In this document: one piece after another, positions 1 to 6,279 of the stretch
Layout: the number at the start of each line of letters is the position of its first letter
Position numbering within the stretch: position 1 is the first letter of the stretch
Translations under genes and position numbers: made by a program
Assembly: GCA_964452115.1 (NCBI GenBank)
Contig: CAYVKY010000066.1
Location: 1 to 12,543 of the forward strand
Length of the DNA stretch: 12,543 bases
DNA from: CAYVKY01 sp964452115
Lineage (GTDB): Bacteria > Bacteroidota > Ignavibacteria > Tepidaquicellales > Tepidaquicellaceae
Direction: 5' to 3'
Notes under the pieces: generated by a model
Told to the model about the DNA's origin: nothing
Seen by the model: only the letters and a program-made list of their open reading frames with translations
Databases searched by the model: none

Positions 1-298
1 TTTTTTGTTCAAGAAACCACATTCTTTTATCCATTTTAATCATCAACGTTTTGGATAGAAGTGGATTCCCGGACTATCCCAATCAAATAAATCTGTATTA
101 TATTTGTAAAAATATCTGTATATTGAAGCAACAAAGAATAATTTTGAACGCGGCAGAAAATTATTGGCAGAAAGTATTTGTTGCTCTTATATATTCAGAG
201 CGTTATAGCTTTGCGACCCTCACAGATATTTATTATCAGAAGTATAAAATAAAATATAAAATAGTTCATTTTTTAAATTCAAATGAAGGGTCTGAATT
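1..298. other. AT-rich leader region with no convincing gene
   Basis: This stretch lies before the first gene of the plus-strand operon and is very AT-rich, especially 225-285. A TTG-initiated reading frame runs 51-326, but it overlaps the start of the next gene and resembles no protein I know. On the minus strand an ATG at 34-32 opens a frame (MDKRMWFLEQK) that leaves the window after 11 codons. It could be the first codons of a divergent gene, but it is too short to judge. I see no tRNA, repeat array or clear hairpin. The region most likely holds the operon promoter and untranslated leader. Confidence 0.5.
178..248 (+). promoter_or_regulatory. candidate promoter of the redox operon (weak)
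   Basis: TAGCTTTG at 206-213 fits the Bacteroidota -7 box TAnnTTTG. A TTG lies 22 nt before it (181-183), close to the usual -33 spacing of that class. A second possibility is a sigma-70-like pair, TTGCGA at 211-216 and TATCAG at 234-239, spaced 17 nt. Another TAnnTTTG match, TATATTTG at 99-106, has no well-spaced upstream element. In DNA this AT-rich such matches arise easily by chance, so the call rests mainly on position in front of a long gene set. Confidence 0.22.
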
Positions 299-1168
299 AT
301 GTACAACTTCGTTTCCTTTAGCGTGAAATGCCCTGTTTGCGGGGTTTCTCTTATGGATCCGGAACATATGGTAGACAATTCTCCGGGGATCAAACTTAAC
401 ATCAGATCTTATGAGAATCGAGGTATTATATATCTAAGTTCAATTTACGGAAGTTATAATTATATTTGCGATTTTACTCCTGCCAAAGACGTGCAGGCCG
501 AATTTTCATGTCCTGCCTGCAAATCTGTTTTGATATCGGAGAAAAAATGCAGCATATGCAAGTCGCCGATGATTCCACTTTATCTTGACATTGGCGGAGT
601 AGTGGAATTTTGTTCAAGAGCAGGATGCAAAAATCATTTCGTTGAGTTTGACGATTTGGCTCAGGCGCTGAACAAATTTTATCAGGATTATCATTATCCG
701 GATTTATTCGGCGAAAAATTTCGTTCTGAAAAAATAACTTCGAAAACTCCGGAAGATAAATCCGTCCCTGAAATTATTGAATCAGGTTCATTTCTCCACG
801 CATACTGCCCGTTTTGCAACAGGAGCCTTATTGAATCAAATACTATTAAACTGAAAGTATTAAATAATGCCGGTGAAGAAGGTTTTCTGATTTTAAGTCC
901 GTATCTTAATATTTTCAGTTCGAAGTCAACAATATTCTTAAATGAAAACAAAGTTGTTAAAGAAGTAAAATGCCCTCACTGCAATGAGAGTTTGATTAAA
1001 CAAGGGAAAGAATGCGAAACCTGCGGTTCACCCGTAGCGCTGGTCAGTGTGGGTGCAAGAACTAAATTAATTGATTTTTATATCTGCTCGAAAAAAGGAT
1101 GCCGCTGGCACGGATTGAGCGATGAAGATGTAAATGAGATTAAACTTGAAGACAGTTTAGAGTGGTAA
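299..1168 (+). CDS. Cys-rich protein with two copies of an eight-cysteine zinc-ribbon-like module
   Basis: I do not recognise a named family for this 289-residue protein. It contains two tandem versions of one module. The first has cysteines at 11/14, 71/74, 84/87 and 105/110. The second has them at 170/173, 225/228, 239/242 and 263/268. Both read CPxC, about 51-56 residues, CPxC, 9-10 residues, CxxC followed by a Ser-Pro, then CxxxxGC near an aromatic. The second module contains SPYLNIF and ends in GCRWHGLS. Four CxxC-like pairs per module suggest two structural zinc sites, although iron-sulfur binding cannot be excluded. There is no signal peptide or membrane segment, so it is probably cytosolic. 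The same module is fused to the N-terminus of NfnB two genes downstream, which ties the protein to that enzyme. A GAAGGG at 286-291 lies 7 nt before the ATG and may act as a weak ribosome binding site. The next gene starts 29 nt after the stop. Confidence 0.85.
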   Translation: MYNFVSFSVKCPVCGVSLMDPEHMVDNSPGIKLNIRSYENRGIIYLSSIYGSYNYICDFTPAKDVQAEFSCPACKSVLISEKKCSICKSPMIPLYLDIGGVVEFCSRAGCKNHFVEFDDLAQALNKFYQDYHYPDLFGEKFRSEKITSKTPEDKSVPEIIESGSFLHAYCPFCNRSLIESNTIKLKVLNNAGEEGFLILSPYLNIFSSKSTIFLNENKVVKEVKCPHCNESLIKQGKECETCGSPVALVSVGARTKLIDFYICSKKGCRWHGLSDEDVNEIKLEDSLEW

Positions 1169-1197
1169 AATTTTTTTATTTATAAAATTTATTTGAA

Positions 1198-2022
1198 ATG
1201 TTTCAGATTATAAGAAAACAGGAAATGGCGAAAGGGTCTATAATAAGATTCGATATCAGTGCACCTCAGATTGCGTCTAAGGCAAAAGCAGGCCAGTTTG
1301 TTATTGTCAGGGTAAATGAATTCGGCGAAAGAATTCCTCTGACGATTGCAGACAAGGATTCATTTACAGGCACAATCACAATCATTTTTCAGATAGTCGG
1401 CAAAACGACGGCACTTATTTTTTTTTTTCAAGCAGAAGACGGCATACGAGATATTGCAGGACCGATGGGAAAACCTGCCGAGATAACCAAATCCGGCACG
1501 GTTGTTATGGTCGGCGGAGGAACAGGAATTGCAATTTTACATCATATTACAAAAGCATTTAAAGAAGCAGGAAATTATATAATCGGAATTATCGGTTCGA
1601 AGGAAAAAGATTTACTGATTCTGGAAAACGAAATGAGAAGCCTGTGCGATGAGCTTGTTGTCTGCACAGATGACGGAAGCCGAGGAATCAGGGGATTCGT
1701 AACAGAACCTTTGAAAAGATATCTCGGAGAAAGATTTGATATTAACCTTGTGTATGCAATCGGTCCAATAATTATGATGAAAAACGTTTGCAACCTCACA
1801 AAGAAATTTAACATTAAAACAATGGTTTCGCTTAATCCGGTTATGATTGACGGCACGGGTATGTGCGGTGGCTGCAGAGTCACAGTTGGAAAAGTAAGAA
1901 AGTTTTGTTGTGTTGACGGTCCGGATTTTGAAGGTCACGAAGTGGATTTTGATGAACTTGAAAAACGGAACAACCTTTATATTAAAGAGGAGAAAGACTC
2001 TTTACTTTATTCAATAAGATGA
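1198..2022 (+). CDS. nfnA: NfnA: NADH-binding small subunit of ferredoxin-dependent NADH:NADP transhydrogenase (SudB-like), with an embedded sequencing-adapter artefact
   Basis: This is the ferredoxin-NADP reductase-like subunit of the electron-bifurcating Nfn complex, also annotated as sulfide dehydrogenase beta. Residues 1-95 form the FAD-binding beta barrel, with ERIPLTIAD (44-52) as the flavin motif. Residues 100-210 form the NAD-binding domain, with VGGGTGIA (105-112) and DDGSRGIRG (158-166). The C-terminus carries the [2Fe-2S] motif DGTGMCGGC with C223, C226 and C238, and the aspartate in that motif may be the fourth ligand as in characterised Nfn enzymes. Residues 75-85 (FFFQAEDGIRD) are not biological: they are the translation of the Illumina flow-cell P7 oligo, so the true residues in this loop are unknown. 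The frame is open on both sides of the artefact, and the 274-residue length looks normal for the family, so the gene is probably intact in the organism. NfnB follows after 12 nt. The NfnAB assignment is firm, but physiological direction and any sulfide dehydrogenase activity are not shown by sequence. Confidence 0.92.
   Translation: MFQIIRKQEMAKGSIIRFDISAPQIASKAKAGQFVIVRVNEFGERIPLTIADKDSFTGTITIIFQIVGKTTALIFFFQAEDGIRDIAGPMGKPAEITKSGTVVMVGGGTGIAILHHITKAFKEAGNYIIGIIGSKEKDLLILENEMRSLCDELVVCTDDGSRGIRGFVTEPLKRYLGERFDINLVYAIGPIIMMKNVCNLTKKFNIKTMVSLNPVMIDGTGMCGGCRVTVGKVRKFCCVDGPDFEGHEVDFDELEKRNNLYIKEEKDSLLYSIR
1419..1452 (+). other. Illumina flow-cell P7 oligo contamination inside nfnA
   Basis: Positions 1418-1428 are eleven T residues. 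They are followed at 1429-1452 by a perfect 24-base match to the Illumina P7 sequence, which begins CAAGCAGAAGACGG and ends CATACGAGAT. The grafted flow-cell oligo is ten T residues followed by P7, so 1419-1452 reproduces it in full. Its translation, FFFQAEDGIRD, is a known contaminant string in protein databases. The 3' end runs directly into plausible NfnA sequence (DIAGPMGKP), which would fit mispriming at a genomic site resembling the oligo's 3' end. These bases should be masked. Confidence 0.97.
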
Positions 2023-2034
2023 GAAAAATAAAAA

Positions 2035-3864
2035 ATGGTTAATCAGGATATTAAATATTTAAAATATAAAACCTACCTTAATTCATACTGCCCTCATTGT
2101 AAAAATACATTTAACTATGAGAGGAAAGAAGAAAAATATCTGATTTTTAAAGCTAAGTTTCATGGTGAATTAATTGATTTAAAACTGAGCCCTTATCTGG
2201 ATGTATTCGAACATGTTTCCTCAGTTCCCTTGAAAGACGGCGACGTGCTCGAAGATCTTATTTGTCCAAAGTGCAGAAAATCATTAGTAGTAGAATCGGT
2301 TATTTGTAAGGAATGCGGCTCTCCGACTGCTGAGCAGACTATCACGGCTTTTTCAAAATTAATACCGTATTACACCTGCCTGAAAGTCGGATGCCACTGG
2401 CACGGATTATCAAAAGCGGATGAAGCAAAAATTCAATTAAAAATTCCGCGTCAGGAAATGCCCGAGCAGGATCAGAAGTTAAGAGTGATAAATTATGCCG
2501 AAGTGCCTTACGGTTACACTTCCGAACTTGCAATGCTTGAAGCAGGCAGATGCCTGCAGTGCAAAGAGCCGAAATGCGTAAACGGCTGCCCGGTTAATAT
2601 AGATATTCCGGAGTTTATACGTCTTACATCAGACGGAGAATTTGATGCCGCAGCAAAAAAAATCAAAGAGAGAAATATACTGCCTGCAATATGCGGAAGG
2701 GTATGCCCGCAGGAATCACAATGCGAACAGGTGTGCATACTTGGAACCAGAGATAAACCGGTTGCAATCGGAAATCTCGAAAGATTTGTCAGTGATTTTG
2801 AAAGAAGGATGGAGCTCGTGAAAGTGCCTGAAATAAAAGACAGGCTTAATAAAAAAATTGCAGTCGTAGGTTCGGGACCCGCGGGACTTACAGTTGCAGC
2901 AGACCTTTCGCAGTTAGGATATTCAGTTACGATATTTGAAGCACTCCACGAATCCGGAGGCGTGCTTGTGTACGGTATTCCAGAATTCCGTCTGCCTAAA
3001 TCAATAGTGAATTTTGAAATTGATTATCTTAAAAATTTAGGCGTAAGGATAGAGCTGAATTGCATTATTGGCAGAACATTCACGATGCAGGAATTAAGGG
3101 ATAACTATGATGCGGTTTTCATCGGTGTTGGCGCAGGGCTTCCTCTTTTTATGAACATAGAAGGTGAAAGTCTCGGCTACATATTTTCTGCGAATGAATA
3201 TCTCACAAGAATGAACCTGATGAAAGCATATAGATTTCCCGAGTTTGATACTCCCAAACCCAAAGGCAGCAAAGTGGTTGTTATAGGCGGAGGCAATGTG
3301 GCAATGGACAGTGCCAGAACAGCAATCAGAAACGGCGCTTCAGATGTGACAATTCTGTACAGACGCTCGAGGCAGGAACTCCCTGCAAGGGCAGAGGAAA
3401 TCAGGCACGCAGAAGAAGAAGGTATAAAATTTATGCTCCTCGCTGCTCCCATTAAATATGTAGGGAACGACCAGAAAATGGTTAAGGGAATTGAATGTGT
3501 AAGAATGAAGCTTGGCGAACCTGATTCTTCAGGCAGAAGAAGACCTATTCCAATTGAGAATTCCGTATTTTGCATTGATACAGACTTAGTAGTTGTGGCA
3601 ATAGGTACAGGTCCGAATCCGATTATATTTCAGAATTTCCCTGAACTGAAGCGGAATAAGTGGGGATATATTGAAGTTAATCCCGAAACAAATGAAACAT
3701 CAGTCGAAAATGTTTATGCAGGCGGAGATATAGTTACGGGTTCAGCAACAGTGATACTCGCGATGGGAGCGGGACGCATTGCTGCAAATGCTATTCATAA
3801 AAAACTAAGCGGTTCAAAAAAGCAGGAAGAGACCCAAATTGCTGCTGAAAAAGGAATAACATAA
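2035..3864 (+). CDS. nfnB: NfnB: NADPH-binding, bifurcating large subunit of Nfn transhydrogenase with an N-terminal zinc-ribbon-like extension
   Basis: Residues 140-609 are a GltD-type flavoprotein of the NfnB/SudA class. It starts with the usual MPEQD...R lead-in, followed by cysteines 173, 176, 181, 185 and 220, 224, 230, 234 for two [4Fe-4S] clusters. VVGSGPAGL (277-285) binds FAD and VIGGGNVAMD (416-425) binds NADP(H). The C-terminal flavin motif GGDIVTGSATVILAMGAGR (563-581) has the form I associate with NfnB rather than with plain glutamate synthase subunits. With NfnA it reversibly couples NADH, NADPH and reduced ferredoxin in the cytosol. The first ~137 residues are an extra domain not found in standard NfnB. 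Its cysteines at 19/22, 77/80, 91/94 and 115/120 and its SPYLDVF and GCHWHGLS strings match the modules of the protein encoded at 299-1168. The start at 2035 lies 12 nt after nfnA and reads straight into this domain, so the extension is part of the gene. Annotation as glutamate synthase small chain would be misleading, as no large chain is present. Confidence 0.93.
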   Translation: MVNQDIKYLKYKTYLNSYCPHCKNTFNYERKEEKYLIFKAKFHGELIDLKLSPYLDVFEHVSSVPLKDGDVLEDLICPKCRKSLVVESVICKECGSPTAEQTITAFSKLIPYYTCLKVGCHWHGLSKADEAKIQLKIPRQEMPEQDQKLRVINYAEVPYGYTSELAMLEAGRCLQCKEPKCVNGCPVNIDIPEFIRLTSDGEFDAAAKKIKERNILPAICGRVCPQESQCEQVCILGTRDKPVAIGNLERFVSDFERRMELVKVPEIKDRLNKKIAVVGSGPAGLTVAADLSQLGYSVTIFEALHESGGVLVYGIPEFRLPKSIVNFEIDYLKNLGVRIELNCIIGRTFTMQELRDNYDAVFIGVGAGLPLFMNIEGESLGYIFSANEYLTRMNLMKAYRFPEFDTPKPKGSKVVVIGGGNVAMDSARTAIRNGASDVTILYRRSRQELPARAEEIRHAEEEGIKFMLLAAPIKYVGNDQKMVKGIECVRMKLGEPDSSGRRRPIPIENSVFCIDTDLVVVAIGTGPNPIIFQNFPELKRNKWGYIEVNPETNETSVENVYAGGDIVTGSATVILAMGAGRIAANAIHKKLSGSKKQEETQIAAEKGIT

Positions 3865-3894
3865 AATTACTCTTATTAAATCATATAAAACAAA

Positions 3895-4449
3895 ATGCGA
3901 GTCGAGAGAATCAAGAAGAATGAAAAAGATAAATCTTCAAATGAGAAGGCGGATCTTTCTTTAATCGTACCCGTTATAAAAAAGTACAAAGGAATCAGGG
4001 GAAATTTAATTCCTTTACTGCAGGCAGCGCAGACAATCTACGGCTACATTCCGCCGGAAGTATTTAAAAAAATTTCTATGCACACAGGTCTGAAAAAAAA
4101 CGACCTTTACGGTGTGGCAACATTCTATGCACAGTTCAGGCTTACCCCCGTCGGCAGGAATATTATCAAAATATGCCACGGCACTGCATGTCACGTACAG
4201 AATGCAACGAAAGTTTCGGAAGACCTCATAAATTATCTTGAGATAAAAGACGGCGAAACTACCGAAGACGGCATATTCACGCTTGAAACTGTGGCGTGTC
4301 TCGGATGCTGCTCGCTTGCACCCGTGATGATGATAGGAAATGAAACTTTCGGAAAACTTACCGGAAAAAAGGCTGTAGATATTGTCAAAGAGATTCGCCG
4401 GAAAGAAGCATTAAAATTAAAGGAACTCGAAAAAATAAATTTAAACTAA
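3895..4449 (+). CDS. nuoE: NuoE-like [2Fe-2S] subunit (24 kDa NADH dehydrogenase / HydC / Stn-type)
   Basis: This 184-residue protein is a thioredoxin-fold [2Fe-2S] subunit of the NuoE family. The cluster ligands are C94 and C99 (CHGTAC) and C135 and C139 (CLGCC), the canonical Cx4C...Cx3C arrangement. Upstream is the typical helical segment with LLQAAQTIYGYIPPEV (41-56) and GVATFYAQF (73-81). The first ~20 residues are charged and variable. In bifurcating hydrogenases and Stn transhydrogenases this subunit packs on the NuoF-like flavoprotein and helps route electrons from its FMN. Here it precedes a NuoF-like gene by 15 nt. No membrane or quinone-binding Nuo genes are nearby, so it belongs to a soluble complex rather than respiratory complex I. 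The symbol denotes the homology family only. Confidence 0.9.
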   Translation: MRVERIKKNEKDKSSNEKADLSLIVPVIKKYKGIRGNLIPLLQAAQTIYGYIPPEVFKKISMHTGLKKNDLYGVATFYAQFRLTPVGRNIIKICHGTACHVQNATKVSEDLINYLEIKDGETTEDGIFTLETVACLGCCSLAPVMMIGNETFGKLTGKKAVDIVKEIRRKEALKLKELEKINLN

Positions 4450-4464
4450 TTTAAGCCAATTATT

Positions 4465-6243
4465 ATGTTTAAAACACAAGTAATTGTGGGGCTCGGAAGC
4501 TGCGGCATTGCGGCAGGGGCGGGCAAAGTTTACGATGAAATCGAAAGAATCAGGGAAGCGGATAATCTGGATTTTGAACTGAAAAAAACAAGCTGCATCG
4601 GTATGTGTTACAAAGAGCCGCTTGTTGAAATCAAAGACGAGAGCGGTTCGTATCTGTACGGGAATGTTGATGTCAAAAAAATTGATGACATCATTGAAAA
4701 GCATATCGTGAATTTTTCCCCTGTGAAAGATTACATCGTGTATTCGGATGTAATAGAAGGAACCGAAAAAAAATACTTTGACGGTCAGGTGAAAATCACA
4801 CTTCGCAACTGCGGATTTATTGACCCCGAATCAATTGATGATTTTGAATCGAGAAACGGATATAAAGCAATTAAAAAAATTGCAGAAGAAAACATCAGTT
4901 GTCAGGATGTAATAAAGATGATAATGGACTCAGGGCTCAGAGGACGCGGCGGCGGGGGTTTTCCGACAGGGCTTAAATGGAAATTTGTGGAGAGTGCGGC
5001 GGGAATTCAAAAGTATGTAATCTGCAATGCCGATGAAGGCGACCCCGGTGCATTTATGGACAGGTCTGTGCTTGAAGGAGACCCGCATTCAGTTCTTGAG
5101 GGAATGATCATAGCAGCTTATTCAATCGGTGCAAGTGAAGGCGTAATCTACTGCCGCGCAGAATATCCGCTTGCAGTTAAGAGGCTTAATATCGCAATTG
5201 AAAAGGCACGAGAAAAAGGATATCTCGGAAAAGATATTTTCGACATTGAAGGTTTTGATTTTGACCTTCACGTTAAGGAAGGCGCCGGAGCATTTGTGTG
5301 CGGCGAGGAAACCGCTCTGATTGCAAGCGTGCAGGGTGAAAGAGGAATGCCGCGTAAACGCCCGCCATTCCCGGCAATTTCGGGTTTGTGGAATAAACCG
5401 ACGAATATTAATAATGTCGAAACGTATGCGGATGTTCCGTGGATAATTCTCAACGGTCCCGAGGCGTATGCAAAATACGGCACTGAAAAAAGCAAGGGTA
5501 CGAAAGTTTTTGCACTCACCGGAAAAATCAAAAACGGCGGACTTGTAGAAGTGCCGATGGGTATCACAATTAAAGAAATTATTTACAATCTCGGTGGCGG
5601 AATTTTAGAAGATAAAAAATTCAAGGCTGTTCAGCTCGGTGGTCCGTCGGGCGGATGCATTCCAGAACATTTATCCGATACGGTGATAGACTATGAATCG
5701 GTAACTGCAACGGGTGCGATTATGGGCTCGGGCGGAATGGTAGTGATGGATGAAACCACGTGTATGGTGGACATCGCAAGGTTCTTCCTCGATTTTACGA
5801 GAAAAGAATCCTGCGGTAAATGCACATACTGCCGCGTGGGTACAAAAAGAATGCTTGAAATACTGACGCGGATAACCGAAGGTGAAGGCAGGGAAGGCGA
5901 TATTGAAAAGCTTGAAGACCTCGCCGTTAAGATTAAAGACGGTTCGCTCTGCGGACTCGGACAAACCGCACCGAATCCCGTTTTGACAACTTTGAAATAT
6001 TACAGGAATGAATACGAGGCGCATATTCGTGATAAAAAATGTCCTGCACTTTCGTGTAAAAAACTCCTGACTTATGAAATTATTCCTGATAAATGCACGG
6101 GATGCATGGTTTGTAAGCGCGGCTGTCCTTCCGGAGCAATCGAAGGAGATAAGAAAATTCCACATTTGATTCATCAGGAACTCTGCATTAAATGCGGTGA
6201 CTGCTATTCCAAGTGTAAATTTGATGCAATAAGAATTTTTTAA
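4465..6243 (+). CDS. nuoF: NuoF-like NADH/FMN flavoprotein with N-terminal thioredoxin-like and C-terminal 2[4Fe-4S] domains (HydB / Stn-type)
   Basis: This is the NADH-oxidising FMN subunit of a soluble bifurcating complex. Residues 1-85 are a thioredoxin-like [2Fe-2S] domain with C13, C44 and C48. Where a first ligand is usual, position 8 is Val. Residues 110-510 are the NuoF core: GRGGGGFPTGLKW (160-172) and ICNADEGDPGAFMDR (186-200) for FMN/NADH, GAGAFVCGEETALI (273-286), and the [4Fe-4S] ligands C450, C453, C456 and C496. The C-terminus adds a bacterial-type ferredoxin domain with C544, C547, C550, C554 and C574, C577, C580, C584. At 592 residues this three-part layout matches HydB and HndC-like proteins and the Stn flavoprotein, not the shorter complex I NuoF. 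In those complexes it is the bifurcating core together with the NuoE-like partner encoded just upstream. The nuoG/gltD fusion gene follows after 36 nt. Confidence 0.93.
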   Translation: MFKTQVIVGLGSCGIAAGAGKVYDEIERIREADNLDFELKKTSCIGMCYKEPLVEIKDESGSYLYGNVDVKKIDDIIEKHIVNFSPVKDYIVYSDVIEGTEKKYFDGQVKITLRNCGFIDPESIDDFESRNGYKAIKKIAEENISCQDVIKMIMDSGLRGRGGGGFPTGLKWKFVESAAGIQKYVICNADEGDPGAFMDRSVLEGDPHSVLEGMIIAAYSIGASEGVIYCRAEYPLAVKRLNIAIEKAREKGYLGKDIFDIEGFDFDLHVKEGAGAFVCGEETALIASVQGERGMPRKRPPFPAISGLWNKPTNINNVETYADVPWIILNGPEAYAKYGTEKSKGTKVFALTGKIKNGGLVEVPMGITIKEIIYNLGGGILEDKKFKAVQLGGPSGGCIPEHLSDTVIDYESVTATGAIMGSGGMVVMDETTCMVDIARFFLDFTRKESCGKCTYCRVGTKRMLEILTRITEGEGREGDIEKLEDLAVKIKDGSLCGLGQTAPNPVLTTLKYYRNEYEAHIRDKKCPALSCKKLLTYEIIPDKCTGCMVCKRGCPSGAIEGDKKIPHLIHQELCIKCGDCYSKCKFDAIRIF

Positions 6244-6279
6244 AATTAATTTCAAACTGAAACCCAAAATATAATATAA

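Noticed and set aside
1..34. Possible divergent minus-strand gene starting at 34 (MDKRMWFLEQK)
   Set aside because: Only 11 codons are visible and no clear ribosome binding site precedes it. Mentioned in the leader entry but not called.
51..326. A 91-codon plus-strand frame beginning with TTG ahead of the operon
   Set aside because: Weak start, overlap with the well-supported gene at 299, AT-driven composition (many Ile, Tyr and Lys) and no recognisable motif.
1418..1428. Eleven-T tract as a slippage or programmed frameshift site
   Set aside because: It is the T-tail of the adapter oligo and the frame is unchanged across it.
3177..3575. A 132-codon minus-strand frame inside nfnB
   Set aside because: Mirror frame of a strongly conserved coding region, with no independent support.
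2035..3864. Glutamate synthase small subunit
   Set aside because: Adjacent nfnA, the NfnB-type lead-in and flavin motif, and the absence of a glutamate synthase large subunit favour NfnB.
5671..6267. A 198-codon minus-strand frame opposite the 3' part of the NuoF-like gene
   Set aside because: Antisense shadow of a gene with fully conserved motifs. The predicted protein has no recognisable domain.
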